Shown piece by piece: positions 24,426-32,878 of a stretch of 36,978 nt of DNA (position 1 is the first letter of the stretch; every line of letters starts with the position of its first letter). The notes under the pieces were generated by a model, which worked only from the letters and a program-made list of their open reading frames with translations, had not been told where the DNA came from and did no database searches. This DNA comes from an uncultured Porphyromonadaceae bacterium (GTDB lineage Bacteria > Bacteroidota > Bacteroidia > Bacteroidales > Muribaculaceae): positions 1 to 36,978 of the forward strand of contig CAMWMD010000031.1 of NCBI GenBank assembly GCA_947175265.1. The letters run 5' to 3'. The translations under genes and the position numbers were made by a program.

Positions 24426-24761
24426 ATGACACATCGTTTCCTAACATATATCCTTATGGCGGCTGCCGGTTGTATCCCGGTATTCGGTGCCGACACCACG
24501 CCAAAAGGGTGGGAAACGATTAAGACGGAGGCTACCGGGGAGGCGAAGACTGTCGTTAAGGAGCAGGAGATTGAGATTCGCACCGCTCCCCTTTCGATTT
24601 TCGTGATCGCTCCGCAGTCTGTGCAGATAAAGGTCTTCACAATTCTTGGCCGACTCGTCTCCGAAGGGAATCTCCCCGTCGGTTCTTCCCGCCTGTCGCT
24701 CCCCGCGCACGGTGTCTACATCATTAAGACCGGAACTCTGACATGCAAGGTCGCGGTCTGA
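24426..24761 (+). CDS. Small exported protein with a beta-sandwich tail resembling a T9SS sorting domain
   Basis: The 111-residue protein has a Sec signal peptide (MTHRFLTYILMAAAGCIPVFGAD, probable cut after GCIPVFGA). A short polar region (GWETIKTEATGEAKTVV) follows. The C-terminal ~60 residues read SVQIKVFTILGRLVSEGNLP, then SRLSLPAHGVYIIKTG, ending LTCKVAV. That pattern (V-V-D/L-G-R-V and G-V-Y-I-V-K) is close to the type A C-terminal sorting domain of the type IX secretion system, yet there is almost no cargo before it. It may be a free-standing adhesive or regulatory domain. No T9SS genes lie in the window. TAATTTTA (24390-24397) could be a weak promoter. The function is unknown. Confidence 0.65.
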   Translation: MTHRFLTYILMAAAGCIPVFGADTTPKGWETIKTEATGEAKTVVKEQEIEIRTAPLSIFVIAPQSVQIKVFTILGRLVSEGNLPVGSSRLSLPAHGVYIIKTGTLTCKVAV

Positions 24762-24858
24762 GCCCGCTCCCTACAATGCTCGGATGCCGGAATGACTATT
24801 TGACTCTTACGTCTGATTACGGATTGACTAACAAACTAATGACTAATAACATACTCTT

Positions 24859-25884
24859 ATGAAACAGCCTGAGATCGATTGGAGCAACCTCTCTTTCAGC
24901 TATATAAAGACCGATTACAACGTGCGCTGCACGTATAAGGACGGTAAGTGGGGCGAAATTGAGGTGTCTGATTCTGAATTTATTCCCCTGCACATCGCCG
25001 CTTCTTGCCTTCACTACGGCCAGGAGTCTTTCGAAGGCCTCAAGGCTTTCAGGGGGAAAGACGGAAAGGTGCGGGTTTTCCGTATGGACGAGAACGCACG
25101 TCGCTTCATCCGCTCTGCCGAAGGGCTGAAAATGCAGCCCATGCCGGAGGAACTTTTCTGCGAGATGGTCAGGAAAGTGGTCAAACTCAATGAGAGATTC
25201 ATACCCCCCTACGGCACCGGGGCCTCACTATATATCCGACCCCTCGAGATTGGCATATCCCCGCGTGTGGGGGTAAGCCCGGCTTCCGAGTATCTCGTGA
25301 TCATGCTCGTCACACCCGTAGGCCCTTACTTCAAGGAGGGCTTCAAGCCCACAAAGGTATGCATCAGCCGTGAATATGACCGTGTGGCTCCAAAGGGTAC
25401 AGGCTCGATAAAGGCAGGCGGAAATTACGGAGCCTCACTCGTGGCCGGTGAGAAGGCCCACGAGTTGGGTTATTCCGTGATGCTCTACCTCGACCCCAAA
25501 GAGAAGAAATATATCGACGAATGCGGCGCTGCCAATTTCTTCGGAATTAAGGATAACCGCTACATCACTCCCGCGAGCGAGTCTATCCTCCCTTCAATCA
25601 CCAACAAGAGCCTCCGCCAACTTGCTCGCGACCTCGGCATGACCGTGGAGGAGCGCCACGTCCCTCTGGAGGAACTCTCCTCTTTCGATGAGATCGCCGC
25701 TTGCGGCACCGCTGCCGTTTGCTCCCCCGTATCCGAAATCGACGACCTCGACACCGGCGAGAAATACGTCATCTCCGAGAACGGTGAGGCCGGACCCGTC
25801 ACCACTATCCTCTATAACAAAATCAGAGCGATACAGTACGGCGAGGAGCCTGACACTCACGGATGGTGCGAGATTATCGAATGA
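24859..25884 (+). CDS. ilvE: Branched-chain amino acid aminotransferase
   Basis: IlvE transfers the amino group between glutamate and the keto acids of Leu, Ile and Val, the last step of their synthesis. It is a fold-type IV PLP enzyme. The 341-residue protein shows the class motifs: FIPLHIAASCLHYGQESFEG near the start, the PLP lysine Lys185 in GSIKAGGNYGAS, and DECGAANFFGI followed by SILPSITNKSLRQLA. Length and motifs fit the IlvE type II subgroup of about 340 residues. Its stop overlaps the start of the HD-domain gene (ATGA at 25881-25884), so the two form an operon. No consensus promoter was seen in the 97 bases upstream. Confidence 0.96.
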   Translation: MKQPEIDWSNLSFSYIKTDYNVRCTYKDGKWGEIEVSDSEFIPLHIAASCLHYGQESFEGLKAFRGKDGKVRVFRMDENARRFIRSAEGLKMQPMPEELFCEMVRKVVKLNERFIPPYGTGASLYIRPLEIGISPRVGVSPASEYLVIMLVTPVGPYFKEGFKPTKVCISREYDRVAPKGTGSIKAGGNYGASLVAGEKAHELGYSVMLYLDPKEKKYIDECGAANFFGIKDNRYITPASESILPSITNKSLRQLARDLGMTVEERHVPLEELSSFDEIAACGTAAVCSPVSEIDDLDTGEKYVISENGEAGPVTTILYNKIRAIQYGEEPDTHGWCEIIE

Positions 25885-26426
25885 TTTCTCCATTTGTAAA
25901 GAATCTCTTCGACCTTTATTACAGCAATGACCGGGAACTTCTCGCCACAGTTCTGACTCACTCGGAATGTGTGGCGGGAAAGGCTCTCGACATTGCCCGT
26001 GCGAAAAACCTTGACGTTGACCTCGACTTCGTGAGGGATGCTGCCATGCTTCACGACATCGGCGTGGTGCGCTGTGATGCCCCCTCGATTCTTTGCCGGG
26101 GCGAACTCCCCTACATCTGTCACGGTGTGGAGGGGCGGAAAATGCTCGACAAGGCCGGCCTCCCGCGTCATGCACTCGTCTGCGAGAGGCACACAGGCTC
26201 AGGCCTGACCGTCGACGACATCCGCCGCCAGGCCCTTCCCCTCCCCTTGCGCGACCTTTGCCCCGTTTCGCTCGAAGAGAAACTTATATGCTATGCCGAT
26301 AAGTTTTTTTCCAAATCCGGAAATCTCACTCAGGAAAAGGACCTCGGAAAAGTAATCCGACAGATGGAGGCATTCGGCACAGACTCCCTGCAGCGATTCA
26401 TGGCTCTACATGCACTCTTCTCTTGA
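25881..26426 (+). CDS. HD-domain (HDIG) phosphohydrolase-like protein
   Basis: I start this 181-residue protein at 25881 (MISPFVKNLFDLYY), where the ATG overlaps the ilvE stop. An upstream ATG at 25863 lies inside ilvE. The HD metal site is complete: THSECVAGKALDIA supplies the first His, AAMLHDIGV the His-Asp pair, and CHGVEGRKML plus CERHTG later histidines. LICYADKFFSK gives the final Asp region. Such proteins usually hydrolyse nucleotides or other phosphate esters. The substrate is unknown, and coupling to ilvE does not by itself suggest one. Confidence 0.85.
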   Translation: MISPFVKNLFDLYYSNDRELLATVLTHSECVAGKALDIARAKNLDVDLDFVRDAAMLHDIGVVRCDAPSILCRGELPYICHGVEGRKMLDKAGLPRHALVCERHTGSGLTVDDIRRQALPLPLRDLCPVSLEEKLICYADKFFSKSGNLTQEKDLGKVIRQMEAFGTDSLQRFMALHALFS

Positions 26427-26475
26427 CCTTCCTCCCTTTTCACTATTTTTAAAACTTTATATCGGGTTTTATTGC

Positions 26476-26483
26476 TAACTTTG
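26476..26483 (+). promoter_or_regulatory. -7 element of a probable lptD promoter
   Basis: TAACTTTG fits TAnnTTTG and would start RNA about 65 bases before the lptD start. No clear TTTG stands at the -33 distance. Confidence 0.5.
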
Positions 26484-26555
26484 CAACCGCTTGCCCCTTT
26501 CTCTTTGACAAAAGCAAGGCAGGCCCTTTTTTAATCCGAACTTAATCTGCCATCT

Positions 26556-29450
26556 TTGAGGCGTACTCTTCTATATATATCGGTCCTGGCCTCTCTCGGC
26601 CTCGCCATCGGTCAGCAGACCGGAGCGCCACGCGCACTCCCGGCTCCCTCTGACCCTTCCCCTGCCGATTCGGTGGGGAATAACGGTTTTGTACCTTTAA
26701 ATCCCGATTCCACCCACGATTCCCCCGACCGCAGTCCCCTCAGTGAGGACACCCTCTTCACTTTAGATTCAATCGCGGCCGATTCCATAATCGCGGCTGA
26801 TTCCCTTTACAGGGCAAGAAGGGGGACTCCTCTCCCGCACGACTCCTCAAGATCTACCCTCTCGCGAATCAACCGTAATAAGGTCGACCTTGAAAATGCC
26901 GTGCAGTTCGACGCCACTGACTCACTCGTTATGATTGGCCAGAACAACGCATATCTTTATGGCGACAGCAAGGTGGAATACGGACAATTCAAACTCAACG
27001 CCCAGGAGATTCAGATGAATCTCGACAATTCCACCGTCTATGCCACCGGAGCCGTCGATTCTACTGGTAACCTTGTGGGCACACCCGTGTTCTCCGACGG
27101 TGGCGATGAATACGAGTCGAAGGAGATGACCTACAACTTCAAGACCGAACGAGGATTCATCACCAATGTAATCACCGAGCAGGGGGAGGGATACCTCACC
27201 AGTGAGGCCTCCAAGAAAATGGAAGACGGCTCGTTCTTTGTGGAGAACGGTAAATACACCACCTGCGACGACCACGACCATCCACACTTCTATTTCAATG
27301 TGACGCGCGGTAAGATGATTCCCAAGAAGAATATCGTCACCGGGCCTGTCTACATGGTGCTCGCCGACGTGCCTCTGCCCCTCGCCCTTCCTTTCGGTTT
27401 CTTCCCCTTCACTAAGGATTATTCAAGCGGCGTCATAGTCCCTACTTTCGGCGAGGACTATAACCGCGGATTCTATCTCCGTGACGGCGGATATTATTTC
27501 GCTATCAACGATAACGTGGATCTTGCCCTCCGAGGCGAAATCTACACTAAAGGCTCATGGGGTATTTCTGGCCATTCATCCTACGTGAAGCGTTACCGTT
27601 TCAGAGGTAATTTCGACATCTCCTTCATCACCACAATCTACGGCGACAAGGGGAGCCCCGACTATTCGAAGCAGAAGAACTTCCAGGTCGTCTGGAGCCA
27701 TTCGCAGGATACGAAGGCTAATCCGAATATGAATTTCTCCGCCTCCGTCAATTTCACTACCTCCGGATATACCCGCAACGACCTCAACTCGTATTACAAC
27801 TCTTCTTTCACGGAGAATACCAAATCAAGTACGGTCAACATGACCTACCGCTTCCCGGGTACCAAGTGGAGCCTCTCCACCACCGCCAACATCTCTCAGC
27901 GTACTCAGGACTCCACTCTCTCCGTATCTTTCCCGAATGTCAACGTCTCCCTATCCCAGACCGCACCTTTCAAGAGGAAGAAGTCGGTCGGGGGTGAAAG
28001 ATGGTATGAGAAGATCAAACTGTCCTATACGGGCCAATTCCAGAACTCCCTCACGGCTCGTCAGGATCAGTTCTTCCAGAAAAGCCTGATTAAAGACTGG
28101 CGAAACGGTCTGAAGCACTATATACCCGTTTCAGCCACGTTCTCTCTCTTCAAGTATATCAACATCTCACCCTCAATCACCATGAACGACCGTATGTATG
28201 CCTCCAAGATACGTCGCCAATGGGACACGCAGGCCTCGCGTGAGGTGATGGATACTACCTACGGCTTCTACAACCTCTTCGACTTCAACGCTTCCCTCGC
28301 CTTCGATACCAAAATTTACGGCTTCTGGAAGCCTATGAAATTCCTCGGTGATAAGGTGCAGATGATTCGACACGTCCTTACCCCTACCGTATCGTTCAAT
28401 GCCTCTCCCGACTTCTCCGACCCGATGTGGGGTATCTACGGATCATACAACTATGTCGACGCCCAAGGTGTAACACAGTTCAGGAAATACAACTATTTCT
28501 CCCACGGTCTCATGGGCTCTCCCTCGGCCGGTAAGACAGGTGCCGTTTCGGTAAGCCTCGCCAACAACCTCGAGATGAAGGTCAAGAGCGATAAGGATTC
28601 TACAGGCGTGAAGAAAATCTCACTCATAGAGAATTTCTCCATCAGCCAGAGTTACAACTTCGCAGCCGACTCTATGAACTGGAGTAATATTAATACCTCC
28701 ATACTCCTGCGACTCATAAAGAATTTCAACCTCAACCTCTCCGCCACTTGGGACCCCTACACCTACCGCCTCAATTCATCAGGCTCGCCGGTGAAGGTCA
28801 ACGTCCCCAGATGGAAGGCCGGGAAAGGATGGGCAAGGCTTTCATCAACGGGCACCTCTTTCTCCTACACGTTCAATAATCAGACGTTCAAGAGAAAGAA
28901 AAACGATAACGACAACGGTAAAAATACCGGAAACGGTAATGGTAACGGCGATGACGGGAATGACCCCTTCGGTGACGGCGACGGCTCCGAGGCCAACGAC
29001 TTCGACAGTTTCGGCGACCTCAAGAACCGACGCCGAAAGGAAGCCCGCGAGGAGGCTGCCGCGGCCGATGCCGACGGGTATGCCGCTTGGGAATGCCCCT
29101 GGAACCTCACATTCAACTATTCCGTAAACTACGGATACGGCGCCTTCGACTACGACAAACTGGAGTATAAAGGAAAATGGACGCAAAACCTCTCCTTCTC
29201 AGGAAGCATCCGGCCCACCACCAACTGGAATTTCTCCTTCTCCGCTTCCTACAACTTCGACATGCACAAGATTGCATACATGAACTGCTCCCTCTCCCGC
29301 GACCTGCACTGCTTCACCATGTCGGCTTCTTTCGTCCCTCTCGGGCCTTACAAATCTTTCAACTTCAACATTGCCGTCAAGTCATCCCTTCTCAAGGATC
29401 TCAAATACGACAAACGCTCATCCAACACCAACGGTATCGATTGGTATTGA
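26556..29450 (+). CDS. lptD: LPS-assembly outer-membrane protein LptD (OstA-like)
   Basis: LptD forms the outer-membrane beta-barrel that inserts LPS into the outer leaflet. The frame has a TAA at 26532 and no ATG before the mature part, so TTG at 26556 (MRRTLLYISVLASLGLAIGQ, a good signal peptide) is the most likely start, giving 964 residues. A Ser/Asp-rich stretch (about 30-105) precedes the LptA-like beta-jellyroll (YGDSKVEYGQFKLNAQEIQM, YATGAVDSTGNLVGTPVF). The long barrel contains GVIVPTFGEDYNRGFYLRDG and many alternating aromatic strands. At about 780-815 there is an Asn/Asp/Gly-rich insert (DNDNGKNTGNGNGNGDDGND), then a basic/acidic segment, probably a flexible loop. Start and insert are the unusual points. 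Confidence 0.9.
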   Translation: MRRTLLYISVLASLGLAIGQQTGAPRALPAPSDPSPADSVGNNGFVPLNPDSTHDSPDRSPLSEDTLFTLDSIAADSIIAADSLYRARRGTPLPHDSSRSTLSRINRNKVDLENAVQFDATDSLVMIGQNNAYLYGDSKVEYGQFKLNAQEIQMNLDNSTVYATGAVDSTGNLVGTPVFSDGGDEYESKEMTYNFKTERGFITNVITEQGEGYLTSEASKKMEDGSFFVENGKYTTCDDHDHPHFYFNVTRGKMIPKKNIVTGPVYMVLADVPLPLALPFGFFPFTKDYSSGVIVPTFGEDYNRGFYLRDGGYYFAINDNVDLALRGEIYTKGSWGISGHSSYVKRYRFRGNFDISFITTIYGDKGSPDYSKQKNFQVVWSHSQDTKANPNMNFSASVNFTTSGYTRNDLNSYYNSSFTENTKSSTVNMTYRFPGTKWSLSTTANISQRTQDSTLSVSFPNVNVSLSQTAPFKRKKSVGGERWYEKIKLSYTGQFQNSLTARQDQFFQKSLIKDWRNGLKHYIPVSATFSLFKYINISPSITMNDRMYASKIRRQWDTQASREVMDTTYGFYNLFDFNASLAFDTKIYGFWKPMKFLGDKVQMIRHVLTPTVSFNASPDFSDPMWGIYGSYNYVDAQGVTQFRKYNYFSHGLMGSPSAGKTGAVSVSLANNLEMKVKSDKDSTGVKKISLIENFSISQSYNFAADSMNWSNINTSILLRLIKNFNLNLSATWDPYTYRLNSSGSPVKVNVPRWKAGKGWARLSSTGTSFSYTFNNQTFKRKKNDNDNGKNTGNGNGNGDDGNDPFGDGDGSEANDFDSFGDLKNRRRKEAREEAAAADADGYAAWECPWNLTFNYSVNYGYGAFDYDKLEYKGKWTQNLSFSGSIRPTTNWNFSFSASYNFDMHKIAYMNCSLSRDLHCFTMSASFVPLGPYKSFNFNIAVKSSLLKDLKYDKRSSNTNGIDWY

Positions 29451-30194
29451 ACCCTGCCACCCTGTCCCCGCCGGATGGTCAATCCTCATCCTCCTTATGC
29501 TGATTGCCATTTTCCATTTGTCGGATAACACGGATTTTCTTTAACATCTGTTAATTAATAAAATGTTTTTTAATCTTTTTTCTCTGATTTATCGCCCGTT
29601 AGCAAATTATATTTAAATAATTTCAATTTTTTCTTATAAAACATCAAACCATTTTTTTGAAATGCCGTTATACAAGTGAACCCGGGCGAAGGGGACCTCA
29701 GAGGAAGTCAAAATCGCCGATACCCTGACAAAAGGGTAATTGATTTTAGATTTAAGAATCATTTATCAATATATGTGCAATAGTCGTTTTTCTTTATCAA
29801 TCTATCTTCATTCTGAATCGTTTTAGTCCGAATCTTTTCTTAAGATTGATTACCTTTTCAATATAAATGTCGTTTAATTAATATCTGAATTTAGTCGTTG
29901 TTTCAAATTGTCGTTATGTGTCGTTCAATAGTTGTTATGTGTCGTTATAAATGTCGTTTAGAAGCCCTCCCGAAGTGAGAGCATGAATAAAGATTTCTGA
30001 TAGAACTTAGACCGACTGGCAAATGATTTATCTTCAAGTTATCTTCTTCTTTTCTGAGTGTAATATTTAAAGTAAAACTAAAATTATTGACGTTATGGAA
30101 ACTTAGAATCGAAAGTCGCACCAGACTATTAAAATTTAAGCAAATTTCAAACGCCACGACCGACACCATAATTTAACCCGTCGGAAAAGGCAAC
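29451..30194. other. Gene-free A+T-rich region before the restriction-modification locus
   Basis: About 740 bases without a convincing gene on either strand. It contains a short hairpin (TACCCT/AGGGTA at 29721-29738), an inverted pair AATCTT/AAGATT (29831-29847) and the GTCGTT array described separately. No integrase, transposase or tRNA is present. The stretch is where the base composition changes from core-like to A+T-rich, so it may be the edge of an island. Confidence 0.6.
29869..29958 (+). repeat. Array of GTCGTT hexamers with helical spacing
   Basis: GTCGTT occurs at 29869, 29894, 29910, 29920, 29941 and 29953, with a one-base variant (GTTGTT) at 29931; a further copy lies at 29783. 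From 29910 on, the starts are 10, 11, 10 and 12 bases apart, about one helical turn each. This suggests cooperative binding of a protein on one face of the DNA. Confidence 0.8.
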
Positions 30195-30227
30195 AAAAGA
30201 CTGGCAGTCCCGCTGCCAGTCTTTTTT
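30195..30227 (+). terminator. Strong terminator of an unidentified plus-strand transcript
   Basis: AAAAGACTGGCAG / CTGCCAGTCTTTT with loop TCCCG and a following T run. It lies 745 bases after lptD and before hsdR, with no gene in between, so it either ends lptD read-through or an unseen small RNA. Confidence 0.88.
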
Positions 30228-30274
30228 ATCCCCCCTTCCCCAACATTTCAATACTCCATTTAAAAATAAATTAT

Positions 30275-30282
30275 TAAATTTG
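30275..30282 (+). promoter_or_regulatory. -7 element of a probable hsd operon promoter
   Basis: TAAATTTG fits TAnnTTTG. It lies 61 bases before the hsdR ATG and after the terminator at 30195-30227. No clear -33 match is visible. Confidence 0.5.
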
Positions 30283-30343
30283 CAACCTATGATAACTTCA
30301 ATTTGAACTCTCAAAAATACTTAACAAAAATTACACTTACAAA

Positions 30344-32851
30344 ATGAGCAAATTTAATGAAGCCACTCGCGTACAATTACCCGCTATGATTCATTTGACA
30401 CGTCTAAAATATTCATACTTTGGAAAAATCTCCGAAGAAGACGCCGGTAAAGTTTATGACCCTTCAACCAACATTCTCATCGAAGAGTTTGAAAAGCAAT
30501 TTGAACGGCTAAACCCCAATTCCACCATTAATGCAAAACAAATGCTTCAGGACATCAGGAACGATTTGAAGAATGATGATCTGGGTTACGCGTTTTATCA
30601 ACGTTTGAAGGCAGTCTCTCCTGTCAAGTTAATAGATTACGAAAATCCGTCAAACAATACATTCTATTTTACAGCAGAATTTTCTTGCAAGAATGGTCAG
30701 GATGAATTTCGTCCTGATATAACTCTTTTTGTTAACGGTCTTCCACTTGTATTTATCGAAGTAAAAAAGCCAAATAACTCAGGAGGAATGGTTGCGGAAA
30801 GTAAGCGAATGAATCAGCAGCGATTTCCAAATAAACGATTCCGCTCTTTTATCAATATAACCCAATTAATGATATTCTCTAATAATATGGAGTATGACAC
30901 TATGGGCGGAATTGTACCCCTGCAGGGCGCGTTTTATTGTACTGCTGCAAAAGAAACGGCTTCCTTCAACTGCTTCCGTGAGGAAAACCGGTCAAATGCC
31001 GATGTTGCCCCTTATAATAGGAATTATCCATACCGTCCTATCGACAAGAGTGTTGAAAAGAAGATGTTGAAAGATTTCAACTGCGAAGTTATTCATAACA
31101 CCCCTGAATATAAAACAAATCTTGATACAAACACACCAACCAACCGGATTATTACTTCAATGTGTTCTCCGGAGCGGTTATTATTCATCCTTAAGTATGG
31201 TATCGCTTATGTTAAATCAGAACGGGAAGTCGACGGTAAAATTGAGGTTACAGACCAAAAGCACATCATGCGCTATCAACAGATGTTTGCCGCATTAGCA
31301 ATCCGCGAACATCTTGATAATGGGGCAAATGCCGGGGTTGTATGGCATACACAAGGAAGTGGTAAGACGGCACTTTCATACCATCTCGCATATTTTCTGA
31401 ATGACTACTTTGCAAAGCAAAATAAAGTTGCTAAGTTTTATTTCATTGTTGACCGCCTTGATCTGCTGGAACAAGCTACACAGGAGTTTGAAGCCCGTGG
31501 CTTGGTTGTAACAACCGCCAATTCCCGTAAGGAACTGATGGAGCAGTTCCGCGACAACAAGTCACAGCAGGGAGCGAGCGGCAAACAGGAAATCACTGTT
31601 GTTAACATTCAGCGTTTTGCCGAAGATAAAGGGAAGGTAAAACTGCCTGACTATGCCACCAATCTTCAGCGCGTATTCATACTGGATGAAGCGCACCGTG
31701 GCTATCGCCCTGGAGGTTGTTTCCTTGCCAATCTTTTTGACGCAGACCCAAACTCAATCAAGATTGCGCTGACGGGAACGCCTTTGCTTAAAGATGAAAA
31801 AGCGACGGCAACAGTCTTTAACGATTATTTTCACACATATTATTATGACCGTTCGATCGCTGACGGTTACACTCTGAAAATAATCCGAGAAGAAATCGAG
31901 ACATCGTATAATGAGAAACTTACACAAATCATGGATAAGCTTGAACAGCTTGTTCAGAAGAAAGATGTTCAAAAATCTACCATAATTGAGCATGAGAATT
32001 ATGTAAAAGAACTTATCAGATATGTAATCACAGATCTTACCCGATTTCGTCAACAACACGGCGACAATACATTGGGTGGGATGATTATTTGTGAGACCAG
32101 TGGTCAAGCTAAGAATCTGGCTATGTATTGGGACGAAGTTCAACGTGAAATGAATAAAAACGCATCGTTCCCAACAAATGTGAACGCACGTCTTATTCTT
32201 CATGACACCGACGACAAAGAAACCCGCAAGCAGATTGTCAAAGATTTCAAAAAGAATATGACTGTGGATGTTCTGATTGTTTTCAATATGCTTTTGACCG
32301 GCTTTGATGCCCCCCGATTAAAACGTCTTTATTTTGGGCGCAAGCTTAAAGACCATAATCTCCTGCAAGCACTTACTCGCGTAAACCGTCCTTATAAAAA
32401 TAATCGCTACGGATATATCATAGACTTTGCTGATATCAAGCGTAATTTCGAGGAAACCAACGAGGCTTATCTTCAGGAGTTAAACCGCTTCAACGATCCG
32501 AATGAAGATGGCAGCGGAGTAACCAACACTTTTACGCAAGTACTTGAAAATCCGCAGGAAATTCTCGATACCATGCGTGAAATTCATGACACATTGTTTG
32601 AATATACCTTAAACAATGTCGAGGAATTCAGTTCGGAGGTGTCCACTATACAAGACAAAGAGGAACTTCTAAAACTAAAGAAGGTTCTTGAAGCCGCACG
32701 CGACTGCGGAAACCTTGTTCGCACATTCGGCGACGATGAGTTAAAGACTCAGTTTGCCAAAGTAGAACTCACCAAACTACCGGATATGCTGAAGGAGGTT
32801 CAGCATCATATAACCATCATTAACCAAAAAGAGGCATTCAATGCTAACTAG
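30344..32851 (+). CDS. hsdR: Type I restriction enzyme R subunit, interrupted by an in-frame TAG
   Basis: HsdR supplies the ATP-driven DNA translocation and cleavage activity of a type I restriction enzyme. This 835-residue part contains the nuclease domain, with RPDITLF (Asp125) and FIEVKK (Glu139, Lys141). The motor shows Walker A TQGSGKT (Lys341), DEAH at 448-451, ALTGTPL, FNMLLTGFDAPRLK and ALTRVNRPYKN. The usual length is about 1,000-1,050 residues. The frame is closed by TAG at 32849-32851 (codon 836), directly followed in the same frame by 221 more sense codons of typical HsdR C-terminal sequence. TAG is an ordinary stop elsewhere here. A CAG to TAG change is the simplest explanation. 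The lost C-terminal helical domain normally docks HsdR on the methylase, so restriction is probably off. Confidence 0.9.
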   Translation: MSKFNEATRVQLPAMIHLTRLKYSYFGKISEEDAGKVYDPSTNILIEEFEKQFERLNPNSTINAKQMLQDIRNDLKNDDLGYAFYQRLKAVSPVKLIDYENPSNNTFYFTAEFSCKNGQDEFRPDITLFVNGLPLVFIEVKKPNNSGGMVAESKRMNQQRFPNKRFRSFINITQLMIFSNNMEYDTMGGIVPLQGAFYCTAAKETASFNCFREENRSNADVAPYNRNYPYRPIDKSVEKKMLKDFNCEVIHNTPEYKTNLDTNTPTNRIITSMCSPERLLFILKYGIAYVKSEREVDGKIEVTDQKHIMRYQQMFAALAIREHLDNGANAGVVWHTQGSGKTALSYHLAYFLNDYFAKQNKVAKFYFIVDRLDLLEQATQEFEARGLVVTTANSRKELMEQFRDNKSQQGASGKQEITVVNIQRFAEDKGKVKLPDYATNLQRVFILDEAHRGYRPGGCFLANLFDADPNSIKIALTGTPLLKDEKATATVFNDYFHTYYYDRSIADGYTLKIIREEIETSYNEKLTQIMDKLEQLVQKKDVQKSTIIEHENYVKELIRYVITDLTRFRQQHGDNTLGGMIICETSGQAKNLAMYWDEVQREMNKNASFPTNVNARLILHDTDDKETRKQIVKDFKKNMTVDVLIVFNMLLTGFDAPRLKRLYFGRKLKDHNLLQALTRVNRPYKNNRYGYIIDFADIKRNFEETNEAYLQELNRFNDPNEDGSGVTNTFTQVLENPQEILDTMREIHDTLFEYTLNNVEEFSSEVSTIQDKEELLKLKKVLEAARDCGNLVRTFGDDELKTQFAKVELTKLPDMLKEVQHHITIINQKEAFNAN

Positions 32852-32878
32852 CAGACTACCATACTGGTTAACGAGGCT

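Noticed and set aside
29681..29720. RNase P RNA-like motif (CAGAGGAAGTC)
   Set aside because: The similarity ends after this short block, and no other conserved part of RNase P RNA could be found around it.
32849..32851. Alternative genetic code with TAG as sense codon
   Set aside because: The ATPase gene at 8229-9578 ends in TAG, and the other genes use TAA and TGA normally, so genome-wide recoding is unlikely.
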